The position numbers were made by a program, and so were the translations under genes. From Shewanella pneumatophori (GTDB lineage: Bacteria; Pseudomonadota; Gammaproteobacteria; Enterobacterales; Shewanellaceae): a stretch of 64,000 nt of DNA. The notes under the pieces were generated by a model. That model was not told the origin of the DNA. It ran no database searches and worked only from the letters and a program-made list of their open reading frames with translations. The stretch covers positions 1 through 64,000 of the forward strand of contig NZ_JAKILB010000012.1 in assembly GCF_023283895.1 (NCBI RefSeq). Reading direction: 5' to 3'. Below are positions 1 to 7,615 of the stretch, piece by piece. The number at the start of each line of letters is the position of its first letter. Within the stretch, counting starts at the first letter, position 1.

Positions 1-22
1 TTCCTATTAGTGTAACTTTCAT
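1..22 (-). CDS. 5' end of a leftward gene, cut by the window edge
   Basis: Read on the minus strand, an ATG at position 22 opens a frame (MKVTLIG) that leaves the window after seven codons. An SD-like AAAGGTG lies six bases upstream of it. The peptide is too short to identify. It points the opposite way from the cassette genes to its right and does not look like the start of an integron integrase. The call rests only on the start codon and ribosome binding site. Confidence 0.3.
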
Positions 23-25
23 ATT

Positions 26-99
26 GGACACCTTTTGTTAGTTATTGAACGCACAAATTCAATATGGCGCAAATGACGCCGGTTTAACAAGAGGTGTCC
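26..99. repeat. Inverted repeat, 15-base arms
   Basis: GGACACCTTTTGTTA at 26-40 is mirrored by TAACAAGAGGTGTCC at 85-99 with one mismatch. The left arm carries the ribosome binding site of the leftward gene; the right arm is the start of the possible attC at 82-175. Two small hairpins lie between the arms (ATTGAA/TTCAAT and GGCG/CGCC). Function unknown. Confidence 0.55.
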
Positions 100-175
100 A
101 TCCCATCATCCGTGTAGGCTCAACGAAAACATCCATGTTTTCGACGGCTTCAGCCGCATCTGCACTAGGTTAAAC
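82..175 (+). other. Possible attC recombination site (left-most)
   Basis: GTTTAAC at 82-88 fits the R'' core RYYYAAC, and GTTAAAC at 169-175 fits the R' core GTTRRRY. The two are exact reverse complements, 94 bases apart end to end. Between them is an 8-bp perfect hairpin (CGAAAACA/TGTTTTCG, 124-143). If real, it closes the preceding cassette and the S41 cassette starts at base 170. The inner L'' and L' arms are weak, so the call is tentative. Confidence 0.45.
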
Positions 176-501
176 AAGCACTATTCTGGTGATTCGGAGT
201 TATGGCTGTATGGCTCGTTAATTATCTATTCCAAATTCGTTTTGACCCGTTTATGTTCGATAAATTTTCGGTATCGCTTTGCGATATGGAAAAATCAATT
301 TTTTAACATCTTTCAGATAAATGACTTTACATCAATGGGTTACGTTGCTAGTTTTGATATCAATTAATAAAAAGCAAGGATTTATCCAAGATGCAGGATA
401 ATAAGCTGTTAGCAATTTAATTTAGCATGTGGGAAATCTTTTAATCCCTTTTGGTGTGTTGAAGCTTTATTAAAGGACAATAATAAAATTTAAGGAAGAA
501 T
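176..501. other. Non-coding leader of the first cassette
   Basis: This AT-rich stretch lies before the S41 gene. No open frame of useful length and no clear promoter could be fixed. It is long for a cassette leader, since most cassettes have only tens of bases before the gene. It could carry its own promoter or a lost gene, but the sequence does not show which. Confidence 0.4.
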
Positions 502-1803
502 ATGAATAATAAAATACTAAAATCCCTCGCCTTTAGCTCATTAATTTTATGTAATTCAGTTGCTGCGGCAGATTGTCGTGATGTGTCCCAAATTATTGCT
601 AAACAACTTGAAGATAACTACGTAATTGAAAATACGGCAACAAAGATATCTAAGTTAATGCGCTCCAAACAATTCCTCTCTGATTGCAGTCGCCTAGAAT
701 CAGCTGAAGATATAGCTGAATTTATGACTTTGGAATTAAACAAGATTGCAAATGATAAACACCTCTCAGTGGTCTATGACCCACAATGGGTTAGTGAATT
801 GAAAGCCTATCGTTCGTCAGCACAAACTGAGGCGTTTGCTGATAGTCGTGTCATGGAAACTCCGACAGACAACTATGGTTTTAAAAAAATTGAAATGCTC
901 GATGGAAACATTGGTTACCTTGACATAAGAATGTTCTCTGATAGTCATTTAGGTGGTGAAACGCTTGAAAATGCGATGAAGTTTTTACAGCATTCGGATG
1001 GCATAATTATTGATTTAAGGAACAATTTTGGTGGTAGTCCATTTATGGTTACTTCCTTAGCCAGTTACTTTTTTGATTTAAATACCGTCCATTTATCAAC
1101 CTTTGAACAACGTGAAAACGGTGTGTTAACTCAAACGCAAGATTGGACGTCGCCATATGTACCGGGTCCTAGGTTTAAAGATACTCCACTTTATATTCTC
1201 ACCAGCAGTAATTCTGCCTCCGCAGCAGAAGGCTTTAGCTATGCTATGCAAAGTTTAACTAGAGCAACCATTGTTGGAGAGGTAACTGCTGGCGCCGCTC
1301 ATGCTAGTAGCGCAGAAATTGTCAATAACGATTATATTCTCACGTTACCATCCACACGACCTGTAGATCCGAGAACAAATGACAACTGGGAAAGAAAAGG
1401 TGTAAAACCAAATATAGAAACGAGCAGTGACAATGCACTTAATGTAGCTTATGCAGAGGTGCTGAACTTCTTAATTAAAAGTAAGGGTAGTAACCTTAGT
1501 TTGCATCAATGGGTCTATCCGCTAGTAAAAGCTAACTCCAACCAATACCAGCCAAGTCAGAATGACATCGACCAAATTATAGGTACGTATGGTAAGCGCA
1601 AAGTTTTTCAAAAAAATGGCAAACTTTTTTATCAATATTTAGATGACACAGCTTTTGAAATAGAGCTGCTTGATAAAGAAGTTATTGTGTTTAAAGCGTT
1701 TACTGAAGCTAGGTTGCAAGTGATATATAAAGATAAACAAGCCACAGCATTGAAAATGCTCTCTTTTGGCGAGGATGGAAGAGAGTTTCAGAGAACCATG
1801 TAA
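502..1803 (+). CDS. Secreted S41-family peptidase (integron cassette gene)
   Basis: The 433-aa product begins with a Sec-type signal peptide (MNNKILKSLAFSSLILCNSVAAA, cleavage near residue 23), so it should act in the periplasm or outside the cell. The middle matches the tail-specific/IRBP-type serine peptidase fold: GNIGYLDIRMF, then IIDLRNNFGGSP, then the nucleophile region SNSASAAEGF and GEVTAGAAH. No PDZ domain is evident, so it is closer to the interphotoreceptor-type S41 proteins than to CtpA or Prc. The C-terminal 100 residues look like the trailing domain of that group. ATG 502 has a good SD (AAGGAAG). The stop is five bases from an attC, which makes it a cassette gene. Family call firm; substrate unknown. 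Confidence 0.85.
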   Translation: MNNKILKSLAFSSLILCNSVAAADCRDVSQIIAKQLEDNYVIENTATKISKLMRSKQFLSDCSRLESAEDIAEFMTLELNKIANDKHLSVVYDPQWVSELKAYRSSAQTEAFADSRVMETPTDNYGFKKIEMLDGNIGYLDIRMFSDSHLGGETLENAMKFLQHSDGIIIDLRNNFGGSPFMVTSLASYFFDLNTVHLSTFEQRENGVLTQTQDWTSPYVPGPRFKDTPLYILTSSNSASAAEGFSYAMQSLTRATIVGEVTAGAAHASSAEIVNNDYILTLPSTRPVDPRTNDNWERKGVKPNIETSSDNALNVAYAEVLNFLIKSKGSNLSLHQWVYPLVKANSNQYQPSQNDIDQIIGTYGKRKVFQKNGKLFYQYLDDTAFEIELLDKEVIVFKAFTEARLQVIYKDKQATALKMLSFGEDGREFQRTM

Positions 1804-1807
1804 AAAT

Positions 1808-1904
1808 TGCTAACAAGCGCTTCAATAAAGACAAATACTGGTTTGAATCTACGCTGCGCTTCGGATTATAGCCAACTAGCATTTTCCTGTTAAGCGGGCG
1901 TTAT
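1808..1904 (+). other. attC recombination site of the S41 cassette
   Basis: The site starts with a TGCTAACAAGCGC-type R'' end and finishes with TTAAGCGGGCGTTAT, the usual R' end of Vibrio/Shewanella attC sites. Internal arms around 1834-1840 (ACTGGTT-like) and 1869-1876 (AGCCAACT) can pair across a central loop. At about 97 bases it has normal attC length and follows the stop codon directly. Confidence 0.75.
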
Positions 1905-1931
1905 TTCAAATTCATCATACAGGGATAGTTA

Positions 1932-2669
1932 ATGATAGATTCAAAGGTAGTTTTAGTAACTGGTGGTAGTCGAGGGATAGGTGCTGCGACTTCAATATAT
2001 TTAGCAAAGCAGGGTTACTCTGTTTGTGTTAATTATATTTCAAATGAAATTGAAGCTAACAAAGTCGTCGCTGAAATAAAAGATAATGGCGGTGTAGCTA
2101 TCGCGGTGCAAGCAGATGTATCTAAAGAAGCTGATGTGATTCGTCTTTTTAATACTATTGATAGCTCATTGGGTAAAATCACACATTTGGTTAATAATGC
2201 AGGTATTTTACTTCCGCAAATGCGCGTATCTGAAATGACAGCAGAAAGAGTTAATAAAATTCTTACAACAAATATCACTAGTTATTTTTTATGTTGCCGT
2301 GAAGCAATAAGCAGAATGAATAATGGAGGTTCTATTGTTAATGTATCTTCGGCGGCATCAAGATTAGGAGGTGCTGGAGAGTATGTAGATTATGCCTCGT
2401 CAAAAGGAGCAATTGATACATTAACAATAGGCCTCTCGCTTGAAGTTGCTAATCAAAATATTCGGGTGAACTGTGTTCGTCCTGGATTTATATTCACTGA
2501 TATGCATGGAGATGGCGGTGAGCCTAATAGAGTTGAACGTGTTAAGCCATTAATCCCTTTACAACGTGGCGGTACACCAAAAGAAGTAGCTGCTTCTATA
2601 GCGTATCTTCTATCCAATGAAGCATCATTTGTTACTGGTACATTTATAGAAGTTGCCGGTGGTAAATAG
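1932..2669 (+). CDS. SDR-family oxidoreductase, YgfF-like (integron cassette gene)
   Basis: This 245-aa classical short-chain dehydrogenase/reductase carries the NAD(P)-binding TGGSRGIG near residue 11, the structural NNAG near residue 88, and a catalytic Ser plus YASSK near residue 154. The C-terminus (GTFIEVAGGK) is the usual SDR ending. Overall it resembles E. coli YgfF and 3-oxoacyl-ACP reductase-like SDRs, but the substrate cannot be told from sequence. It sits between two attC sites, preceded by AGGGATAGTTAATG, and so is a complete single-gene cassette of about 870 bases. It is AT-rich relative to the core genes, as expected for acquired cassette DNA. Confidence 0.88.
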   Translation: MIDSKVVLVTGGSRGIGAATSIYLAKQGYSVCVNYISNEIEANKVVAEIKDNGGVAIAVQADVSKEADVIRLFNTIDSSLGKITHLVNNAGILLPQMRVSEMTAERVNKILTTNITSYFLCCREAISRMNNGGSIVNVSSAASRLGGAGEYVDYASSKGAIDTLTIGLSLEVANQNIRVNCVRPGFIFTDMHGDGGEPNRVERVKPLIPLQRGGTPKEVAASIAYLLSNEASFVTGTFIEVAGGK

Positions 2670-2671
2670 CC

Positions 2672-2770
2672 GTATAACAAGGCAATAAAGTCACGGGCGC
2701 ATAACAGTTGGTTGCATTCGAGCTTCGCTAATTTTAGCCAACTATTTTACGCCACTGATTGAGGCGTTAT
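2672..2770 (+). other. attC recombination site of the SDR cassette
   Basis: The R'' end is GTATAACAAGGC (2672-2683) and the R' end is GATTGAGGCGTTAT (to 2770). The inner arms AGTTGGT (2706-2712) and AGCCAACT (2736-2743) pair. The 99-base length and the TTTTAGCCAACT block are shared with the site at 1808-1904. Confidence 0.75.
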
Positions 2771-2799
2771 ATTTTAAACATCTAGAAAGAGTCTAATAA

Positions 2800-3408
2800 A
2801 TGAAGTCTGTAAAGTTAAATGGAATTGAGGTTCAACCAACAAAATTGGTGTGCATTGGAAGGAATTATGTAGAACATATTAAAGAACTCAATAATGAAAT
2901 ACCTACAGATCCAGTAATTTTTATAAAGCCCAACTCATCAATATCAAATAGCATTGATACAAGTAAAACCGAAGAAATACACTACGAAGGTGAAATCTGC
3001 TTTTTAATCAAAAATAACAAATTACATGGTGTAGGTTTTGGTTTAGATCTTACGAAAAGAAATCTTCAATCTACACTTAAATCCAAGGGTTTACCTTGGG
3101 AGCGTGCAAAATCATTTGATAAATCTGCTGTATTTAGTGAGTTTGTAGAGTGTGGTGATGTACAAAGTTATAAAATGGAATTGTATATCAATGATCATCT
3201 TAAACAGTCAGCCAATTATCAGCTTATGATACATAAGCCTGAAGCCTTATTAGAGGAAGTTAAGAGCTTTTTAACACTTGAAGATGGCGACATAATAATG
3301 ACCGGAACCCCTAAAGGAGTTGGTATCATTAATTCTGGTGATAAGTTTACAGCAAAAATATTTTGTCGTAAAAATACAGTAATTGAAAAGTCATGGGTCG
3401 CTTTGTAA
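2800..3408 (+). CDS. FAH-family (fumarylacetoacetate hydrolase fold) protein (integron cassette gene)
   Basis: The 202-aa product is a small, single-domain member of the FAH superfamily (YcgM/acylpyruvase type). The N-terminal KLVCIGRNYVEHIKEL and IFIKPNSSI are typical, followed by the metal-binding Glu pair in YEGEICFL, the WERAKSFDKSA stretch, and the C-terminal TGTPKGVG. Members cleave C-C bonds of acylpyruvates or decarboxylate oxaloacetate; the substrate here is unknown. All expected metal ligands appear present, so it is probably active. It is the last cassette gene before the chromosomal genes resume, with an attC starting three bases after its stop. The low GC fits the other cassettes. 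Confidence 0.85.
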   Translation: MKSVKLNGIEVQPTKLVCIGRNYVEHIKELNNEIPTDPVIFIKPNSSISNSIDTSKTEEIHYEGEICFLIKNNKLHGVGFGLDLTKRNLQSTLKSKGLPWERAKSFDKSAVFSEFVECGDVQSYKMELYINDHLKQSANYQLMIHKPEALLEEVKSFLTLEDGDIIMTGTPKGVGIINSGDKFTAKIFCRKNTVIEKSWVAL

Positions 3409-3410
3409 AA

Positions 3411-3508
3411 ATATGCAAGCTGTTCTAGTGGAGCTGTTAAAGTTTGGCTCGGTTTCGTTTCACTTCACATTTTAGCCAAACATTATCAGTCCCTTAACAG
3501 GGCGTTAC
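3411..3508 (+). other. attC recombination site of the FAH cassette
   Basis: The R' end is CCCTTAACAGGGCGTTAC (to 3508). Inner arms GTTTGGCT (3442-3449) and AGCCAAAC (3474-3481) are a perfect 8-bp match. The R'' end (ATATGCAAGC, from 3411) is degenerate at the AAC core, so this last site may be poorly recombinogenic. Confidence 0.65.
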
Positions 3509-3629
3509 AGCATATCTTATTGTCATAGCTTTCCTAAGGCTAAGAGTAATTTTCAGAGCTTAAGCTCGAACCAATTTCTGTCCAAAATCGAGCTATAAGT
3601 TTCTTTTATCTGTAGTTAAAACTTCAAGG

Positions 3630-3899
3630 CTAGCTATCCGCTGAGGCTTAAAGGAAACGCCAATTCCCCATCGAAGTTGCCGAAATACGCTGAAGAAATA
3701 GGCGTGATGCCCACATGGATGTGGGCATAGCTTTCGCGGGGCAGGATGCCCCATCGGAAGCGTTAGACTATTTCGAGTAAGTACGAGGAAGACAACTTCG
3801 ACTGGGGCGCTGAGGGTTTGCTAAGGGGGACAAGCGCTTTCCCCCTTGGCTCGGGTGCGGGCGAAGCGCCGCGACCTTAGTTGTTAGACGTAGTCTAAC
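3630..3899. repeat. Gene-free, strongly folded element (MITE-like repeat or structured RNA)
   Basis: No gene is present, but the folding potential is very high. CCCCA-T-CGAAGTTG (3666-3679) pairs with CAACTTCG-AC-TGGGG (3793-3807). This stem encloses ATGCCCACA/TGTGGGCAT (3707-3728) and GCTTTCG..GGGGCA/TGCCCC..CGGAAGC (3730-3761). A further hairpin AAGGGGGA/TCCCCCTT lies at 3823-3847, and the block ends in GTTAGAC-GTA-GTCTAAC (3883-3899). GTTAGAC also occurs at 3762-3768. It is GC-richer than the cassettes next to it. Whether it repeats elsewhere in the genome cannot be seen here. Confidence 0.6.
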
Positions 3900-3909
3900 T
3901 TTGTGCTAA

Positions 3910-5211
3910 TTAGTGCAGCTTCAAGTGTGGGTGTACGATGCGGCTAATGCCTTTAGCGAACATCAACAAGGTGCCTTTAATTGGGCCGTGTAGCTCAATT
4001 AAGTGTCTGCGGTATAGTGAGGTGTAAACAAAACGCGCAATCTTGCCTTCTACCATTACGCCGCCACCAATAAATGACATCAAGTTACCTACAGTGTGGA
4101 ACTTAGATAAGTTTACTAATGCACCTAAATCTTTATATACGTAGTTGTTTGATGCTGGCTTGCCATCTAACAATAACTTGATATTGTCTGCCGTCATCAG
4201 TGCCATTTGGCGGGCTGATTGACCACGTGGCGGTACCCAACTGCCATCTTCTTGTGGGCAGGCCGCGCAGTCACCAATAGCGAAAATAGCTGGGTCGCGG
4301 GTAGTTTGCATATTCTGATTAACCATAACTTGGTTAATGTGGTTACTCTCTAGGCCGCCAATTTCTTTTAAGAAGTCTGGTGCTTTTACGCCTGTAGACC
4401 AAATCACCATATCTGATGGAATAAATTCATCTTCAGAAGTATGTAAGCCTTCTTCTGTGACTTGGTTAATACGTGTGTTGGTCATTACCTTAACGCCAAT
4501 GGCTGTTAGCTCTTTGGCAACAGATGCTGAGATCTCGGCTTTTTCTACCTTAGGTAGAATACGGTCATCGGCTTCAATAAGGGTGATTTCAAGTAGGCTG
4601 CTATCGATTTTGTAGCCAAAGCCGCGAAGCTGATCAACAGCGTGGTGCATTTCTGCAGACATCTCAACCCCAGTTGCCCCTGCGCCAACAACGGCAATTT
4701 TGATTTTGTCGTCTAGTTGATGATGGCTAGCGTAGCGCATGAACTTGTTTAGTAGCATGCTACGAATTTCCATCGCTTGCTCTGTGCTATCTAAAAATAC
4801 GCAGTGCTCACGCACACCGGTAATATTAAAGTCATTGGCGATACTACCAATCGCAATCACTAAGTAGTCGTAATCGATACGACGGGCAGGTAAAAGTTCA
4901 TTGCCTTTTTCATCATTAATAGGCGCTAAAATCACTTGTTTAGTTTCTCTATCAATATCTGTCATCGCACCTTGTTGAAAGTGGTAGCCATGATTAGCAG
5001 CATGGCCGCGGTAGCTAATAGCATCAATACCAATATCTAAGGCGCCGGTGGCAACCTCATGCAGAAGGGGCTTCCAAACATGGCTTTCAGCGCAATCAAT
5101 TAATGTAACCCTAGCTTTGCCTTTTCGGCCTAGCTGGTGACCAAGTTTTGTTGCGATTTCCATACCACCAGCGCCGCCACCAACGATGACAATATTAGCC
5201 ATTTCATGCAT
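3910..5211 (-). CDS. ndh: Type II NADH dehydrogenase (NDH-2)
   Basis: This 433-aa FAD enzyme oxidises NADH and reduces quinone at the inner face of the membrane without pumping protons. The FAD-binding GGGAGG motif is near residue 10 (IVIVGGGAGGMEIATKLG), and the second dinucleotide fold GAGATG near residue 175 is for NADH. The conserved FAD C-terminal site reads AIGDCAACP, and the quinone-side stretch is PPRGQSARQMA. Length fits E. coli Ndh (434 aa). The first ATG (5211) has AAGGA eleven bases upstream; a second ATG three codons in (MANIV) is an alternative start. It is a single gene with no tight neighbours. Confidence 0.95.
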   Translation of the reverse strand: MHEMANIVIVGGGAGGMEIATKLGHQLGRKGKARVTLIDCAESHVWKPLLHEVATGALDIGIDAISYRGHAANHGYHFQQGAMTDIDRETKQVILAPINDEKGNELLPARRIDYDYLVIAIGSIANDFNITGVREHCVFLDSTEQAMEIRSMLLNKFMRYASHHQLDDKIKIAVVGAGATGVEMSAEMHHAVDQLRGFGYKIDSSLLEITLIEADDRILPKVEKAEISASVAKELTAIGVKVMTNTRINQVTEEGLHTSEDEFIPSDMVIWSTGVKAPDFLKEIGGLESNHINQVMVNQNMQTTRDPAIFAIGDCAACPQEDGSWVPPRGQSARQMALMTADNIKLLLDGKPASNNYVYKDLGALVNLSKFHTVGNLMSFIGGGVMVEGKIARFVYTSLYRRHLIELHGPIKGTLLMFAKGISRIVHPHLKLH

Positions 5212-5589
5212 GAGTTTTAAAATCCTTAATTAGATAAAAGTGTAAATTAAATATAGGTTTAGCTTGAGGCCGAGTAAGCAAAAAGGCGAGTTTAGCCTAA
5301 AGATTTTACTTGGTTATAACTTGGGCTATATCGAAATTTTGACGATAATTTAGGTTAAAAAGTGTAGCAGTAGATATGAAAAACGGCAATTTAGCGGCAA
5401 AACTGGGTTTAATTGCGTTTTTTAGTGAGTTATGTTTTTTAATTCTTTGTATTTTAATGTTTTATTGTTTTTGTTGGTGTTGTTTTATAGCTAATTGTAA
5501 GCAGTGAGTTGCTGTTGGGGATGGGAGAAAGTTTTACTAGAAAGTTAGAATTGTGATCTTGCTCGTTATTTAACAAGTAAATCAAAAAT
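5212..5589. other. Intergenic region upstream of ndh
   Basis: It holds the leader of ndh (leftward) and a T-rich stretch at about 5417-5490. No gene, repeat or clear regulator site could be supported. Confidence 0.4.
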
Positions 5590-5618
5590 CGGCATGTCTC
5601 GATAACGGAAACATGCCG
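5590..5618 (-). terminator. Rho-independent terminator of the 120-aa gene
   Basis: The stem CGGCATGT (5590-5597) / ACATGCCG (5611-5618) is followed on the minus strand by ATTTTTGAT. It lies directly after the stop of the leftward gene at 5626. Confidence 0.75.
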
Positions 5619-5625
5619 ATAATTA

Positions 5626-5988
5626 TTAGAGTTTGCTTAAGCGAGACTTATAGTCTTCGATAACATGCTCCATGATCTCTTGCACTGAGGTGTCTTTGGT
5701 TTTGTTATCCATAAATACTTTGAAAGTTACTAGTGCGTGCTTATCGTCTTTGAGGCGATCATTTTGCATGGCAAAGTAGGCTTGCTCTTGCTCACATTCT
5801 CTAACCACAAAACCTTCATGTTCAAAAAGTCGGTTGCCTGAATGGCCGTGCCACTTAGTAATTCTGTCTAATGCGATTTCACATGAGCGATTAAGCTCAA
5901 TATGGTTACGCCAGCTGGTTGGGTGAGCGGGATCCTTGATGTGTGGGCATCGTACTGTGTAGTTGTATACATGAGAGATTGCTGTCAT
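5626..5988 (-). CDS. Conserved-looking hypothetical protein, 120 aa
   Basis: Family not recognised. The product is cytosolic by appearance: no signal peptide or membrane segment, moderately charged. It has several His/Cys residues (CPHIKDPAHPTSWRNH near the N-terminus, CEIALDRITKWHGHSG in the middle, RECEQEQ), which might bind metal but do not form a standard zinc-finger spacing. The C-terminal third (VQEIMEHVIEDYKSRL) is predicted helical. The start at 5988 is supported by AGGTAGGT upstream, and a terminator follows the stop, so it is a real monocistronic gene. Confidence 0.75.
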   Translation of the reverse strand: MTAISHVYNYTVRCPHIKDPAHPTSWRNHIELNRSCEIALDRITKWHGHSGNRLFEHEGFVVRECEQEQAYFAMQNDRLKDDKHALVTFKVFMDNKTKDTSVQEIMEHVIEDYKSRLSKL

Positions 5989-6446
5989 AAATTACCTACC
6001 TGTTCGCTGTGACTGATGCCATCTTAGGCATCGTTTTTTATCATGGTCAACCACTTGCGTGGTTTGAGCGTACTTTCTGTGTAGTTCGAGCAAATTGAGC
6101 TAACTAAATATTGATCATTTCTATCGCGCAAAATCATAGCGCCTAGTTAACACTCTAGTTGCTGTATCTATTGTTTACCATGACACTTTACTGAATAACC
6201 TTGCTTGAGCTCTCACTTTTATCGATGAAGTTAAATTTGCTGCGGCTTTGGCTAATAAAGCATCAGTTAAATTGCAGGCTTACATACTAATACCCGTCTA
6301 TATTTCCCTTGTAATGTTAATCAGACTCTTTCAGTGGTAGACAAAGTATTGAGTATTTGTTGGCAAAAGGTTTCTTTTGCGTGAGCTTTAAGCATATAAT
6401 TTCTGCATAAAAATAAAGCACATATCCTATTTCTTTGGAGGCTTGA
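5989..6446. other. Intergenic region between divergent genes
   Basis: It holds the leaders of the leftward 120-aa gene and the rightward efflux operon. A 76-codon minus-strand frame here lacks a ribosome binding site and runs into the adaptor gene, so it is not called. No promoter could be assigned with confidence. Confidence 0.4.
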
Positions 6447-7604
6447 ATGGCTAGCTCAACAGTTTCAAAACTTGCGTTGTGGATTATCGTCTTGGGTTCC
6501 ACAATAACTTCAGGCTGTGGCGAGGCTCCAAAACCACAACAAGCCATGTTACCTAGTGTGATTGTTAACGTAGCGCATCAAAAAGATATTATTCCTAAAA
6601 CTGAAATTGTTGGTCGTACCCGCGCGTCAGAAGACGTGGTCATTAAATCGCAAATTCAAGGCCAGTTGCTTAAACGCTCTTTTGTTGAAGGTGATGATGT
6701 CACCGCTGGTGATTTATTGTTTGAAATTGATCCCGCAGCCTTTAAAGCAGAACTCGCGCAGCAAAAGGCGGTATTAAAGCAAGCGGTTGCCTCACGTGAT
6801 GTAGCGGTAATGAACTGGGAGCGTGGTCGCCGCTTATTACCTGATGGCATGATTAGCGCCCAAGATATGGATGAGCTAACCAGCCGTAAATTAACCACTG
6901 CAGCAGGTGTTGTGCAAGCGGAAGCGGCAGTGCAAGCCGCTGAGCTACAGTTAAGTTATACCAAGGTTTATGCGCCAATATCGGGCCGTATTAGTAACGC
7001 TAAAGTCAGTACCGGTGACATCATTACGCCGCAGTCTGAGATGGCGAGCTTAGTTCAACTTCAACCTATGTGGGTGAGTTTCCAAGTTCCAGAAAAGGGA
7101 CTGATTACAGCGCAGCAAAACTTTTCTAAAGCGGAGCAACGTGAAGTTAAGATAAGCGATATTGTTATGCGCTTGCGCCTGCCTAACGGCACCATGTTTG
7201 ATGAGGTTGGTTTTATCGACTTTGTTGGTAACCGCGTTGATGCCGCAACGGGTACCTTACCGGTGCGCGCGACCTTTAAAAATGACGATAAGCTGATGTT
7301 ACCTGGCTTGTTTGTCACCTTAATTATTGAATCACCTATTAAAGAAACTGCACTGTTAATTCCTCAAGCCGCTGTGCAAGAAGATCAGCAAGGCCGCTTT
7401 GTAATGGTGTTGAATCAACAAGATGAAGTGCAAAAGCGCGTAGTTGAGCTTGGTGAGCGTTTTGGCGTGGAGTGGCGCGTGTTAAACGGCCTTGAAGATG
7501 GCGAGCGTATTGTGGTTGAAGGGCTACAGAAAATCCGCCCAGGGATCAAGGTCAACCCTGTAGAGCAAGAAGTTATCCCTTTTAAAGAAGACGAAACTAA
7601 ATAG
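6447..7604 (+). CDS. RND efflux periplasmic adaptor (AcrA/MexA type lipoprotein)
   Basis: The 385-aa membrane fusion protein links an inner-membrane RND pump to an outer-membrane channel. The N-terminus is a lipoprotein signal ending in ITSGC (Cys near residue 24, imperfect lipobox). Next come the first half of the lipoyl domain (VVIKSQIQGQLLKRSFVEGDDVTAGDLLFEID, split over residues 62-95), an alpha-helical hairpin (AVLKQAVASRDVAVMNWERG on), the second lipoyl half (LSYTKVYAPISGRIS), then the beta-barrel and membrane-proximal domains. The SD is TTGGAGG. The pump gene follows 93 bases downstream, so the two form an operon. No regulator or outer-membrane channel gene is adjacent. Confidence 0.92.
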   Translation: MASSTVSKLALWIIVLGSTITSGCGEAPKPQQAMLPSVIVNVAHQKDIIPKTEIVGRTRASEDVVIKSQIQGQLLKRSFVEGDDVTAGDLLFEIDPAAFKAELAQQKAVLKQAVASRDVAVMNWERGRRLLPDGMISAQDMDELTSRKLTTAAGVVQAEAAVQAAELQLSYTKVYAPISGRISNAKVSTGDIITPQSEMASLVQLQPMWVSFQVPEKGLITAQQNFSKAEQREVKISDIVMRLRLPNGTMFDEVGFIDFVGNRVDAATGTLPVRATFKNDDKLMLPGLFVTLIIESPIKETALLIPQAAVQEDQQGRFVMVLNQQDEVQKRVVELGERFGVEWRVLNGLEDGERIVVEGLQKIRPGIKVNPVEQEVIPFKEDETK

Positions 7605-7615
7605 GAGCTGTGCTG

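Noticed and set aside
1..22. Leftward frame as the integron integrase start
   Set aside because: The visible peptide MKVTLIG does not resemble IntI N-termini, and seven codons cannot support the call.
3883..3899. GTTAGAC-GTA-GTCTAAC palindrome as ndh terminator
   Set aside because: Only a 3-base loop and no T-tract on the minus strand; its GTTAGAC half fits the folded element or attC core better.
6317..6547. 76-codon minus-strand frame across the start of the RND adaptor gene
   Set aside because: No ribosome binding site, and one end lies over the well-supported adaptor start. The translation has no recognisable pattern.
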